A stretch of DNA of 59,518 nucleotides from a virus: positions 1-59,518 of IMG/VR virus record IMGVR_UViG_3300025122_000016, one strand, 5' to 3'. The notes beneath the pieces are model-generated. The model worked only from the letters and a program-made list of their open reading frames with translations. It searched no databases and was not told the origin of the DNA. Both the position numbers and the translations under genes were made by a program. Below are positions 13,643-22,471 of this stretch, piece by piece (positions within the stretch are counted from its first letter, which is position 1; every line of letters begins with the position of its first letter).

Positions 13643-14256
13643 GCACACTAGAAGTTGGAAAGATTGTTCCAGCAACAGGGACTGCAATAACATTAGGGGA
13701 TTCAGGTGATACTTTCACCATACCAGCAAGTGCAACGCTGGATGTTAATGGAATTATCGACTTAACTGGGGCTACCAAAACTAGCTTTCCTTCTATAACA
13801 ACTGCAAGTCAGTGGAGATTGACTACAGATTTTACTGGAGGGGTAACTCCTATTGCAACCAATCTTGAAGAGGTTGATGGTCCTGTCGGTTTTGGTGTTC
13901 TTGGGTCTTCAATGACGCAATCAAGCGGTATTTTTACGTTCCCCAGCACTGGATACTGGATGATTAAGTTTGATACTGTAAGTTCAGCCGCAGCACGGGT
14001 TGCTTATAATAAGTCAATTATTATGACTACAACGAATGATTCAACTTATGTTGAGGCGGCATGGGCTATGGCATTTAATGTTTCTAGTCCAGCAACTTAC
14101 TCTAGTAGTTCTGTTGTTTACATCATGGATGTCACCAGCACATCAACTCATAAAGTTAGATTTGATGTTGCCGTAGCTTCTGGTACAACTACTTGGATGG
14201 GAGACACGGATCACAACGAAACTTGTATGACTTTTATAAAATTAGCGGATACCTGA
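13639..14256 (+). CDS. C1q-like fibre tip protein
   Basis: 205 residues. The head STLEVGKIVPATGTAITLGD with TFTIPASATLDVNG is a widespread fibre repeat; an equivalent head occurs in 14537. The distal 130 residues (GIFTFPSTGYWMIKFD, YMIMDVTST-like strands, MTFIKLADT) fit the C1q/TNF-like jelly-roll seen in many phage fibre tips. Probably a trimeric receptor-binding domain. Followed one base later by an accessory gene. Confidence 0.75.
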   Translation: MSTLEVGKIVPATGTAITLGDSGDTFTIPASATLDVNGIIDLTGATKTSFPSITTASQWRLTTDFTGGVTPIATNLEEVDGPVGFGVLGSSMTQSSGIFTFPSTGYWMIKFDTVSSAAARVAYNKSIIMTTTNDSTYVEAAWAMAFNVSSPATYSSSSVVYIMDVTSTSTHKVRFDVAVASGTTTWMGDTDHNETCMTFIKLADT

Positions 14257-14257
14257 T

Positions 14258-14533
14258 ATGAAACCAGAACACATTGAAGACGTATTGGTACATTTACATT
14301 CTGGTCAATGGTTTGGCTGGTCAGACTCTAAGAACAAGGTTTATGACAATTTAGTTATTCACAGCGATGACGAGAAGCCAACACAAGAATGGTTAGAATC
14401 AGAATTAACTCGACAGCAAGACGCATATGACGCAGAGCAAGTAGCAAAGCAAGAAAGGTTGGCTTCTGCTAAATCAAAACTTGAGGTTCTTGGACTCACA
14501 ACTGAAGAAGTTAAAGAAGCATTCGGGATATAA
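14258..14533 (+). CDS. Fibre accessory protein (chaperone-like)
   Basis: 91 residues: MKPEHIEDVLVHLHSGQWFG, a helix of Gln/Glu/Ala (RQQDAYDAEQVAKQERLA), and the tail KLEVLGLTTEEVKEAFGI. The tail is shared with 16083 and with the 16-residue frame at 16023. Likely helps fold the fibre encoded next to it. Spaced one base from the upstream stop. Confidence 0.7.
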   Translation: MKPEHIEDVLVHLHSGQWFGWSDSKNKVYDNLVIHSDDEKPTQEWLESELTRQQDAYDAEQVAKQERLASAKSKLEVLGLTTEEVKEAFGI

Positions 14534-14536
14534 ACT

Positions 14537-15256
14537 ATGGTATCTACAGTAAAAGTTGATGTAGTAGCTCCAAGAGTAGCTACCGGAACAACCACACTAG
14601 GAGTCAGTGGTGATAAGTTGCTTGTGCCTTCTGGTGTCACAATAACAAACTCTGGAACAGCTACTGGGTTTGTTTCTGGATTCACTTCGGTTCAGAAATT
14701 CACAGCGAGTGGAACGTGGACTAAACCTGCTGATATAACTAAGATATTAGTTTTTATTACTGGCGGTGGTGCGGCTGGAACGTATATATCTGGTTCTGAT
14801 GGTCAAGGGGGTGGTGCTGGTGGTACAGCAATAAAATTCCTTGATGTGAGTGCAATTTCTTCTGTGGATGTAACTATTGGATCTGGTGGACTAGATACTG
14901 GTGTAGGTGCATCTCCATCTTTCGGTAATGCGGGTGGAGCGTCTGCTTTCGGTGTTGCTCCTGCTACCGTTCATTGCACGGCTGGTGGGGGTGCAATCGG
15001 TACGACTCAGCAAGTGCCCGGCGTTGGTGGTGTAGGGGCTAGTGGAGATTTAGACATCAAAGGAGGCATGGGGTCTTATGCTGGGTTTGGCAATGGCGGG
15101 TCTAGTTTCTGGGGAGGCGGTACTTCCGAAGGTTACAATGGCGGATATACAAGTCCTGTAGGTGTAGGGGCGTTTGGTTCTGGCGGTGGTGGGGCAAGAG
15201 ATGTGGCTGCTGGCGATGGCGCGGATGGAGTATGTTTTGTGATGGAGTTCAAATAA
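14537..15256 (+). CDS. Glycine-rich tail adhesin 3
   Basis: 239 residues. A fibre head (TTTLGVSGDKLLVPSGVTI) leads to the shared module GTWTKPADITKILVFITGGG. Gly-rich blocks follow (GQGGGAGGTAIKFLDVS, GVGGVGASGDLDIKGGMG, FWGGGTSEGYNGG) and the end is VCFVMEFK. The segment AIKFLDVS is shared with adhesin 2, a sign of common origin. Stop overlaps the next start. Confidence 0.8.
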   Translation: MVSTVKVDVVAPRVATGTTTLGVSGDKLLVPSGVTITNSGTATGFVSGFTSVQKFTASGTWTKPADITKILVFITGGGAAGTYISGSDGQGGGAGGTAIKFLDVSAISSVDVTIGSGGLDTGVGASPSFGNAGGASAFGVAPATVHCTAGGGAIGTTQQVPGVGGVGASGDLDIKGGMGSYAGFGNGGSSFWGGGTSEGYNGGYTSPVGVGAFGSGGGGARDVAAGDGADGVCFVMEFK

Positions 15257-16023
15257 TGGCTAGTACAATTAGAACAGACAAGATAGGGCCAGCAGATGGC
15301 TCTGCTGATTTTACTCTCCCAACTGCAGACGGAAGTGCAGGGCAGTTTATAAAAACTGATGGATCAAAAGCCCTCAGTTTCGCTACAGTTACTGAAACTG
15401 GATTTCTTGGTGTGGTAGTTTACACAGCAACAGGCACTTACACTCCGGGTAATACTACAAATGGAACTGCTGGTGATGAAGGCAGTGCAACTGTTTCTAA
15501 GATTATTGTAGAGGTATTGTCTGCAGGGGGAGGCTCTGGTTCATGTGGAGCGGCGGGTACTTCTGGTGGTGCTGGCGGTGCAGGCTCGTATGCGTTGAAG
15601 GTTTTGGATATAGGAACTGATAGAGCTGTTATAACTACATGTACTCCAACTGTTGGTGCGGCAGGAGCCGCTGCAAGTTATGCCGGTTCTGAAGCGGGTG
15701 CTACTGGAGGCGCGTCTTCATTTGCAAAGGCCACTGGAAGCGGGTCATTTACAACTGTTGCAACTTTTGGTGGAGTGGGTGGCACATATAACACTTATAC
15801 TCCCGGCGCTGGTGGAGCAGCGCCAACTACTGGCGATATAAATTTAGCAGGATGCGGGGGGTATAACGTGAATTCAGGTGGTGATTCTCAATATGGTTGG
15901 GGCGGTAGACCAGACCCAAACCCCGGGACAGGTTATGGTACTGGTTCAGCAAGTGGTTCTGGGACTAATACAAATGGTATACCCGGCAAGGATGGAATTA
16001 TAGTGATTTGGGAGTATGCATAA
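15256..16023 (+). CDS. Glycine-rich tail adhesin 4
   Basis: 255 residues from ATG 15256, which overlaps the previous stop; an upstream in-frame start at 15232 lies within the preceding gene. Head: DKIGPADGSADFTLPTADGS. A longer linker, then KIIVEVLSAGGGSGSCGAAG and further Gly/Ala/Ser runs, ending IIVIWEYA. It is the most divergent of the four, with Cys residues in the Gly-rich part. Likely host recognition. Confidence 0.8.
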   Translation: MASTIRTDKIGPADGSADFTLPTADGSAGQFIKTDGSKALSFATVTETGFLGVVVYTATGTYTPGNTTNGTAGDEGSATVSKIIVEVLSAGGGSGSCGAAGTSGGAGGAGSYALKVLDIGTDRAVITTCTPTVGAAGAAASYAGSEAGATGGASSFAKATGSGSFTTVATFGGVGGTYNTYTPGAGGAAPTTGDINLAGCGGYNVNSGGDSQYGWGGRPDPNPGTGYGTGSASGSGTNTNGIPGKDGIIVIWEYA

Positions 16024-16073
16024 TGAGCTACGGGCTTAACACAGAAGAAGTTAAAGACGAATTTGGACTATAG
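16023..16073 (+). pseudogene. 16-residue remnant of a fibre accessory gene
   Basis: The frame starts at the ATG overlapping the adhesin 4 stop and encodes MSYGLNTEEVKDEFGL. This aligns with the C-terminal tails of the accessory proteins at 14258 (LGLTTEEVKEAFGI) and 16083 (LGLDLEEISAAFGI). It looks like the end of a third copy whose body was deleted. It may still be translated as a micropeptide. Confidence 0.7.
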
Positions 16074-16082
16074 GAGATATTG

Positions 16083-16370
16083 ATGGCACATGCAAATTAC
16101 GCAGTAGTTGAAAGCGGAACAGTAACAAATATGATTGTGGTGGACGAAGATGTTGGATTTGAAATGGATGGGGCCGATGTGGTCAAGGCTACTAGCGACG
16201 CTAGGATTGGCGGAAGCTGGGATGGAAATGTTTTTTCATTTGTCGAGCCCCCAGTTCCTGAGCCTTCTGCTGAAGAAGTTGCTCGTGCTGCTAAGTTAGC
16301 AAGCGCTAAAGAGAAGTTAGCTGCATTAGGTCTAGACTTAGAAGAGATTTCAGCAGCTTTCGGAATCTAA
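16083..16370 (+). CDS. Fibre accessory protein (chaperone-like)
   Basis: 95 residues from ATG 16083 after a TAGGAGAT site. The N-terminal half (NYAVVESGTVTNMIVVDEDV, RIGGSWDGNVF) is a fold common in small tail-fibre assembly or collar proteins. The C-terminal helix ends KLAALGLDLEEISAAFGI, the tail shared with 14258 and 16023. Likely partner of the neighbouring adhesin. Confidence 0.72.
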   Translation: MAHANYAVVESGTVTNMIVVDEDVGFEMDGADVVKATSDARIGGSWDGNVFSFVEPPVPEPSAEEVARAAKLASAKEKLAALGLDLEEISAAFGI

Positions 16371-16374
16371 TTAA

Positions 16375-16884
16375 ATGGCTGGGGCCAATGTTGCTTGGAA
16401 TTCTGCCAGTGGGTCATGGAATGCATGGGTAGGAAAGTGGGATGATGTAGGCTTTACTCCGGGCGTTGGAACACTAACGCTCACAGGGTATGCTGTTAGC
16501 GACGCTGAAGGTGTATTTAAATCTCCAGCGGTTGCCAGTTTAATATTAGGCGGATTAGTACCTAGTTCTGATGTAGTATTTAAAGATGTTCCGGGTACAG
16601 CTAGTCTAACTCTTACAGGTTTTGTCCCAGCAGTATATGATCCATCAGAAAACATACTCATAAGTCCGGGTGTTGGCGTTGTTACGATAGTCGCTAACGA
16701 CTGGGATGGTTATGTTGGAACATGGGATGCAGCTACAAGCACTTGGGATAGCATAGGGTACGAGCCTCATGCAAGTCAGACATTTAGCTTTAACATTGCT
16801 ACAGGAGTTTTAACATTGATACCACTTGCTCCATCACGAGCGGAGAAGGCACCAAAATTCTTGCCTCCGATATATATAACATGA
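16375..16884 (+). CDS. Unknown Trp/Gly-rich virion protein
   Basis: 169 residues with a repeated pattern. WNSASGSWNAWVGKWDDVGF at the N-terminus is echoed by YVGTWDAATSTWDSIGYEP near residue 120. Between and after these are Thr-rich strands (GTLTLTGYAVSD, ASLTLTGFVPAV). This internal duplication and beta character suggest an extended surface protein. No family recognised. Confidence 0.65.
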   Translation: MAGANVAWNSASGSWNAWVGKWDDVGFTPGVGTLTLTGYAVSDAEGVFKSPAVASLILGGLVPSSDVVFKDVPGTASLTLTGFVPAVYDPSENILISPGVGVVTIVANDWDGYVGTWDAATSTWDSIGYEPHASQTFSFNIATGVLTLIPLAPSRAEKAPKFLPPIYIT

Positions 16885-17027
16885 CAAAACAAACTGAATT
16901 TTCATGGGCTGAATTAGTAAAAAAAGCTGATCCTAATAGCACAGCTCCGGTACCATCTTATACTTTTAACGGTAAATCATTTTACAGCCCTCAGAAGAAG
17001 AGAAATAATGGAAGTAGAAAGAGCTGA
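16881..17027 (+). CDS. Unknown 48-residue protein
   Basis: ATG overlaps the previous stop (ATGA). MTKQTEFSWAELVKKADPNS is followed by a basic C-terminus (PQKKRNNGSRKS). The last 20 bases overlap the next gene. Too short to classify; coupled at both ends, so probably translated. Confidence 0.55.
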   Translation: MTKQTEFSWAELVKKADPNSTAPVPSYTFNGKSFYSPQKKRNNGSRKS

Positions 17028-17334
17028 GCAATTTAAGTTAGGCGATCATTTAAGAGCTAAAAATGTGGCTGAGACTTTAGAAAAAAAATATCCGGGATGG
17101 CTTTGGGCTGTTCATGTAGATCACGGACTTGTTACTGTGAAGTCAATGCTGCTATCCGGCAACTGGGGATTTATTTTGCATGAGGATAAAATTGATAATG
17201 ATTATAAATCTGTCGTGAGGGCTGGTGGCGAGATACTTGAAAGATACAATCAGAACAGGGGAAGATTTAACAATACAAAGTACAATGATCTGACTATGGA
17301 TAATAAGGGGCGGTTAAGCGGAGATAGAAGTTAA
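17008..17334 (+). CDS. Unknown 108-residue protein upstream of portal
   Basis: Begins MEVERAEQFKLGDHLRAKNV; mixed alpha/beta with WLWAVHVDHGLVTVKSMLLS in the centre and a basic C-terminus. The stop overlaps the portal ATG. Proteins of this size and pattern precede the portal in related podoviruses, but the role is unknown. Confidence 0.68.
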   Translation: MEVERAEQFKLGDHLRAKNVAETLEKKYPGWLWAVHVDHGLVTVKSMLLSGNWGFILHEDKIDNDYKSVVRAGGEILERYNQNRGRFNNTKYNDLTMDNKGRLSGDRS

Positions 17335-19538
17335 TGTCACTAGTAAATCCACAGCCTTCGTTAGAGGGAGCAGGCGATATACCACCAGAAGAAGGCGGTC
17401 AGGTTGAAGACTTCTGGTTAAGAATAGCTAGGCAGTCATACGAAAGCTCATCTGAATGGGTGGATGCAAATCTAAGGTACCAGTGGGAAAAAAGTTTATC
17501 TTTATTTAATAGTAAACACCCGTCTGGTTCTAAGTATCATTCTGCTGCTTATGATAAAAGATCAAAGTTATTTAGGCCAAAGACTAGAACAGCTGTAAGG
17601 AACTTACAGGCAGCTATGGCTATAGCTTTTTTCTCCAATGAAGATGTAGTTAGTATACAGCCTAGAAACCCTAACTCTCCAGAGCAGGCTGCTGCCGCAG
17701 TAGTGGCTCAGTCATTGGTGCAATATAGATTAACAAATACTATTCCATGGTTTCAAACTATGTCTTCTGCATTGCAAGATGCTGCAGTGCAAGGGGTTTG
17801 TGTATCTCATCAGTATTGGGATTTTGAGGAGCAAGAGCAGATATACACTGAAGTCGATGAAGTAAACAACCCTATACTCGATGAAGAAGGAAGAGCTACT
17901 GAGATTAAGCAAAAAACTGCTTTGACGGATAGGCCGTCTATTGAGCTTATATCTCCTGAGAATTTCAGAATTGATCCAGCTGCTGATTGGGCAGATCCTG
18001 TTGGGTCAACTCCATACATAGTTCATTTAATACCAATGTATGTTCAAGATGTTTTGGCTAAGATGAATGATGGCGAATGGCACACTTTAACTGTTGAGCA
18101 GTTATTATCTACCACAACTGCAGAAGATGATAATACAACTAGACTTGTTAGAGATGAGCCTAGAATGGATCCTTTAGATACAGATGCTGGGTTTGGAGAA
18201 ATACAAGATCATAAGATAGTATGGATTCATAAGATAATAATAAATAAGGAAGGAAATGATTGGTGCTACTTCACAGCAGGTACTGATTATATGCTTACAG
18301 ATGCTAAGCCATTACTTGAAATGTATCCATGGCTAAGGCCGGGAGAAAGACCTTATGTAATGGGTGCGGTAAACTTAGAGGCTCATAAGCTTTATCCTTC
18401 TGGGACAGTAGAGATGACGCAGGAGTTGCAAGCAGCTGCTAACGACATATGGAATCAAAGATTCGATAATGTTCGGCTTGCAATGAATAAAAGGTATCAT
18501 ATACGAAGAGATAGAAATATAGATTTAGATGCCTTATTTAGGTCGGTGCCGGGTGGGGCTGTTGAGATGGATGACCCAGACACTGATGTAAGGGTTATAG
18601 AAACAAGAGATGTAACTGCATCCGCTTATGCAGAGCAAGATAGAATCAATATGGACTTTGATGAGTTGCAGGGCAACTTTTCTACGTCAACAGTCCAAGG
18701 AGCTAGGAATCTAAACGAAACAGTAGGCGGAATGGCATTGCTTGCTGGGAATAGCAGTACAGTAACTGAGTATGTTTTAAGAACCTTTTCGGAGACATGG
18801 GTTGAGAGAGTCCTAAAGCAATTAATAAGATTAGAGCAGTACTATGAAACAGATGAGATAGTTTTATCGGTTGCTGGAGACATGGCTGAAAGTAAGTTAG
18901 GGTTTAAAGTCGATGAGAATTTAGATAACTTATTGAGGGAAGAGGTTCTATTGAAAGTTAATGTTGGTTTGAATGCTACTAACCCGTTGACTAAGGTCCA
19001 AAACTTAATGGCGGCAATTGCTACATTGTCTAATATTCCCGGAGTTGCCGAAAGGCTTAACTTGCCTGAAATAGCAAAAGAGGTATTCGGGCAATTAGGA
19101 TTTAAGGATGGTTCAAGGTTTGTGTCTTTCGATGAAGACCCAAGACTTCAGGAGCTTATGCAACAACTTGAGCAAATGCAAGCTGTTATTGAGTCTGATC
19201 AACAGAAGATACAAGGAAGAATGCAAGTTGAGCAAATGAAGCAAGAAGCTAATCTGCAAGCTGCCTCAATGAAGTCTGCGACAGATCTAAGGATAGCGCA
19301 GATAAAAGCGCAGCTTGAGTATATAGACTTGCAGCTCAAAAAGGCTGATGTAAAAACAAGAAAGGATGAATTATTATTGCAGCGAGAGGCCCTAATAAAT
19401 CAGATAGCCGATCAAGAGATAGAGCGACAGGCTGAAATAGCAGAGAGTGCTATCAATCCTTCTGATATGACACAAGAAGGTAAAGTAGGCATCATGGCTA
19501 GAGATGATTATAATATGGTACCTTATGCTGTGGGATAG
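17334..19538 (+). CDS. Portal protein
   Basis: 734 residues, the size of P22-type podovirus portals. The dodecameric ring at one capsid vertex through which DNA enters and leaves. Recognisable blocks are KRSKLFRPKTRTAVRNLQAA (about 80-98), the stem/wing region in the middle and QELQAAANDIWNQRFDNVRL. A long Gln/Glu/Ala coiled coil runs at about 600-705 (barrel-like), followed by a short tail. It is followed by a small gene, scaffold and coat, a canonical head order. Confidence 0.88.
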   Translation: MSLVNPQPSLEGAGDIPPEEGGQVEDFWLRIARQSYESSSEWVDANLRYQWEKSLSLFNSKHPSGSKYHSAAYDKRSKLFRPKTRTAVRNLQAAMAIAFFSNEDVVSIQPRNPNSPEQAAAAVVAQSLVQYRLTNTIPWFQTMSSALQDAAVQGVCVSHQYWDFEEQEQIYTEVDEVNNPILDEEGRATEIKQKTALTDRPSIELISPENFRIDPAADWADPVGSTPYIVHLIPMYVQDVLAKMNDGEWHTLTVEQLLSTTTAEDDNTTRLVRDEPRMDPLDTDAGFGEIQDHKIVWIHKIIINKEGNDWCYFTAGTDYMLTDAKPLLEMYPWLRPGERPYVMGAVNLEAHKLYPSGTVEMTQELQAAANDIWNQRFDNVRLAMNKRYHIRRDRNIDLDALFRSVPGGAVEMDDPDTDVRVIETRDVTASAYAEQDRINMDFDELQGNFSTSTVQGARNLNETVGGMALLAGNSSTVTEYVLRTFSETWVERVLKQLIRLEQYYETDEIVLSVAGDMAESKLGFKVDENLDNLLREEVLLKVNVGLNATNPLTKVQNLMAAIATLSNIPGVAERLNLPEIAKEVFGQLGFKDGSRFVSFDEDPRLQELMQQLEQMQAVIESDQQKIQGRMQVEQMKQEANLQAASMKSATDLRIAQIKAQLEYIDLQLKKADVKTRKDELLLQREALINQIADQEIERQAEIAESAINPSDMTQEGKVGIMARDDYNMVPYAVG

Positions 19539-19541
19539 AAT

Positions 19542-19877
19542 ATGGAATTTTATGATCCTAATGAAATAGGTATAGATGAGTTAGTAAAAAGAGTACGAGT
19601 TGGTGAAAAAACAAAAGAGTTTATTTCTTCGGCAACTGGTAAGGCTATAGTTTCTCGTGCAGTTAGCGACTATAGATCTGGAATACATGAACTGCAAAAA
19701 ATGATAATGGATGGATGGACTGGCTCTCAAGAACAAGAGCTGTCCAAATATCGCGGAATCTCTAACAATCTCGCTACCCCTTTGAAGATGCTAAGATGGT
19801 TAGATGGTGTAATCGCGGACGGTGATAATGCGGAGACTCTTGCGAAATATAAAAGATCCAGTGATTTAGAACCATAG
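19542..19877 (+). CDS. Unknown head-cluster protein, 111 residues
   Basis: Starts MEFYDPNEIGIDELVKRVRV, largely helical, with no motifs. It lies between portal and scaffold with three- and nine-base gaps. In related phages this slot holds a small conserved protein of unknown role. Confidence 0.7.
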   Translation: MEFYDPNEIGIDELVKRVRVGEKTKEFISSATGKAIVSRAVSDYRSGIHELQKMIMDGWTGSQEQELSKYRGISNNLATPLKMLRWLDGVIADGDNAETLAKYKRSSDLEP

Positions 19878-19886
19878 GAGAATAAG

Positions 19887-20879
19887 ATGTCACAAGAGGA
19901 CGCTACCCCCCAAGAGGATGCGATAGAAGATGTTGTAAGTGAAGAGGTAGTAGATAGTAAAGTTTCCAGCCCTAGAGAGCTTGCCATGCAAGCTATAATT
20001 GATAGCAGAAGGGAAGAGTTATCAGAAGAAATAGGAGAGGAGCTTGAAGCTACAGAAGAAATTACTATACCAGATGTTAGGAGTGATGATTCCCCATTAA
20101 ATTATAATGGGGAGCAATGGGTTGCTACTATAAAAGTAGATGGCCAAGAATTGAATGTACCATTTGATGACTTAAAATCATCTCACCAAAAAGATAAGGC
20201 TTCTCAAAAGAGGTTTGAAGAAGCCGCGCAACTCTCAAGGCAGTTAAAGCTTAGAGAGGAGCAATTGAATTCTTATGTTAGGCATTTACATGAGAACCAA
20301 CAAAAACAAGCACCACCTTCTGACGTGCCTGAAAACAATAATGATGCCAGTATTATAGAGCAATATCATGAAGCCTTGTATGAAGATGATTCAGAGAAGG
20401 CTGCATCGTTGCTAAAGACCTTGACAAATGGGCGCGAACATGCTACCCAGAATGTGGAAGAGGTTGTTAATCAAGCTTTGGAAAGAGCTTTTGCTAGTAG
20501 ACGAGCCGCACAGGAACGTCATGAGCAGGCAAAGTATAACATGGACTTAGATGATGCAGTTGGATGGTTCAACGAAAATCATAAGGACATTGCAGAAACG
20601 CCTGAGCTACGTGCTGTAGCAGATAATAGAACGGTTACCCTAATGCAGGAAAATCCTGAATGGACACCTAAACAAGTTATCGAAGCAGCGGCAGATTATA
20701 CTAGAAATTGGATTAGTAATTTAGCTAATCCAAAAGATGCTAGGATCACTCGCAAAAAGAATATTGTGAAACATCCTAGGGCAGTCAGTGCTGCATCTTC
20801 TTCTGGCGATCAGGATATGGAGCCTCAAACTCCATCCCAGATTATAGATGAAATGAAGAGACAGCGCGGGCAAATATAA
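19887..20879 (+). CDS. Scaffolding protein
   Basis: 330 residues. The N-terminal third is strongly acidic (EDATPQEDAIEDVVSEEVVD), the middle is coiled-coil (RFEEAAQLSRQLKLREEQL), and the C-terminus is basic with KRQRGQI-type residues. This charge pattern, plus a position directly before the major capsid gene after an AGGAGAA site, identifies the internal scaffold that guides prohead assembly and is later lost. No protease motif seen. Confidence 0.8.
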   Translation: MSQEDATPQEDAIEDVVSEEVVDSKVSSPRELAMQAIIDSRREELSEEIGEELEATEEITIPDVRSDDSPLNYNGEQWVATIKVDGQELNVPFDDLKSSHQKDKASQKRFEEAAQLSRQLKLREEQLNSYVRHLHENQQKQAPPSDVPENNNDASIIEQYHEALYEDDSEKAASLLKTLTNGREHATQNVEEVVNQALERAFASRRAAQERHEQAKYNMDLDDAVGWFNENHKDIAETPELRAVADNRTVTLMQENPEWTPKQVIEAAADYTRNWISNLANPKDARITRKKNIVKHPRAVSAASSSGDQDMEPQTPSQIIDEMKRQRGQI

Positions 20880-20897
20880 TTAACAGGAGAAGTAAAT

Positions 20898-21863
20898 ATG
20901 GCTGGACAAGTATGGTCAGTTAGCACTTCTGGTGGTTATATGTACGCCGACAACTTAAGCCGACAACTGCGTATGGCTGTTCAGCCTATCGTCAAGTTCA
21001 GGCAGTTTTGTGATGTTAAAGATGCAGCCCATCAGGGTTTGCATAGAGGCGATACATTCCACTGGAACGTGTATAGCGATGTTTCTACGCAGGGAACAAC
21101 GTTGACCGAGACCAATACTATCCCAGAAACTTCGTTCACGATTTCTCAGGGCACCATGACCATCACCGAAGCGGGTAACTCCGTTCCGTGGACTGGTAAG
21201 TTGGATGATCTATCTGAGCAACCTGTGTCAGAAGTGGTAAGGAAAGTATTAAAAACTGATGCGAAAAAAGCGTTTGACAATCTTGCTGCGACTCAATTTG
21301 ATGCTGCTGCATTGCGTGTTGTGCCGACTGGGGGTAACTCCACCACGGCTCTAACGTTAACCACGAATGGAACTGCTACGGTTAATAACAACATTGCTTT
21401 ACAGAAAGAGCATGTTAAGTTGATCGTAGATACCATGAAAGAACGTAACATTCCCGCCTATTCGGGCGATGATTATTACGCAATTGCATGGCCGTCAACG
21501 TGGAGGACGCTAAAGAATAATCTGGAAGACATCAAGCAGTATATTGATCAAGGCTTCCAAATGATTATGAATGGTGAAATTGGACGTTACGATGGTGTAC
21601 GTTTTGTTGAGCAGACCCATAAAGCGAAAGCTTCTATTGGTACTGCTTCTTCTGCGTGGACTAACGGTCTGTCTGATTGGGCTGTTTTCTTTGGCGAAGA
21701 TACGGTAGCTGAAGCAGTTGCTGTTCCTGAAGAGATTCGAGGGAAGATCCCCGGAGATTTCGGAAGGGACCGTGGCATAGCGTGGTATTATCTAGGCGGT
21801 TTCGGCATTGTTCACACACAAGCAGCCCAGTCACGAATTGTGATTTGGGATAGCGCAGCTTAG
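20898..21863 (+). CDS. Major capsid protein (N4 gp56-like, HK97 fold)
   Basis: 321 residues. The pattern RQLRMAVQPIVKFRQFCDVK, then LHRGDTFHWNVYSDVS and a Thr-rich strand region, followed by VPWTGKLDDLSEQPVSEVVR, resembles the N4-gp56 family. Codon choice shifts here to C/G-ending codons (for example AAC, ACC, GTC, CGT), as expected for the most expressed gene. AGGAGAAG precedes the ATG. It forms the icosahedral shell, built on the scaffold encoded just upstream. Confidence 0.86.
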   Translation: MAGQVWSVSTSGGYMYADNLSRQLRMAVQPIVKFRQFCDVKDAAHQGLHRGDTFHWNVYSDVSTQGTTLTETNTIPETSFTISQGTMTITEAGNSVPWTGKLDDLSEQPVSEVVRKVLKTDAKKAFDNLAATQFDAAALRVVPTGGNSTTALTLTTNGTATVNNNIALQKEHVKLIVDTMKERNIPAYSGDDYYAIAWPSTWRTLKNNLEDIKQYIDQGFQMIMNGEIGRYDGVRFVEQTHKAKASIGTASSAWTNGLSDWAVFFGEDTVAEAVAVPEEIRGKIPGDFGRDRGIAWYYLGGFGIVHTQAAQSRIVIWDSAA

Positions 21864-21873
21864 GAGGCACATT

Positions 21874-22266
21874 ATGAGTTATTCAAATCCTATAACTACG
21901 CGAATCCAGTCCGGTGATGTTCAAGACTTGGGAGGCACACCAACTGCCTACTCATTTAAGGGACCAACGGGTAAGAAGGGTATGATTGTTGATATTGGTA
22001 TTGAGGTTACCGAGACTTTCGCTTGCGATACTTTAGAGGCATGTTTTAATGTCGGAACGAGTAGTGACCCAGATGCTTATTGTAAACTCAATATTACGGA
22101 TGGTACCGCTATAACAGATACATTCAATATCCAAAATGATACGAATGCTATTATTGCACAGGCTATTCCTGCCGATACTCAGATCGAGTGTCTCCCAGTT
22201 GCTGGGACCGACGCTTCCAGTGTGACCGGGCAAGGATATACCTATGTTGTTGTTGAATGGTATTAA
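21874..22266 (+). CDS. Capsid-associated protein (decoration candidate)
   Basis: 130 residues of beta character (TAYSFKGPTGKKGMIVDIGI, QGYTYVVVEWY). It follows the coat gene by ten bases with a TAGGAGG site and shares its highly expressed codon style. This suits a capsid decoration or stabilising protein. No named family recognised. Confidence 0.7.
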   Translation: MSYSNPITTRIQSGDVQDLGGTPTAYSFKGPTGKKGMIVDIGIEVTETFACDTLEACFNVGTSSDPDAYCKLNITDGTAITDTFNIQNDTNAIIAQAIPADTQIECLPVAGTDASSVTGQGYTYVVVEWY

Positions 22267-22277
22267 GGAGGATTAAG

Positions 22278-22457
22278 ATGGCAGATAAAAAGCACTCGGC
22301 TCAGGGTAAGGTTCCTGAGAATGGTATGTCTTTTTTGGAAAAGTCTACTGAAGACACCAAGCAATTGGCGTTGGATAGTCATGGACCAAATCAGATGCCC
22401 ATTGGTGTTGTGCATAAGAGCGTTTCAACGCCGAAAGGTAAGTTCGAATTCGCATAA
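22278..22457 (+). CDS. Unknown 59-residue head-cluster protein
   Basis: ATG 22278 has an AAGGAGG site; a longer frame from 22257 would overlap the previous gene. MADKKHSAQGKVPENGMSFL; polar, no membrane segment. It belongs to the highly expressed coat cluster and ends before a strong hairpin. Confidence 0.7.
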   Translation: MADKKHSAQGKVPENGMSFLEKSTEDTKQLALDSHGPNQMPIGVVHKSVSTPKGKFEFA

Positions 22458-22471
22458 TGTAAATTGGAGAT

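Noticed and set aside
11887-16023. Diversity-generating retroelement driving adhesin variation
   Set aside because: No reverse transcriptase gene and no template-variable repeat pair were seen; ordinary duplication explains the array.
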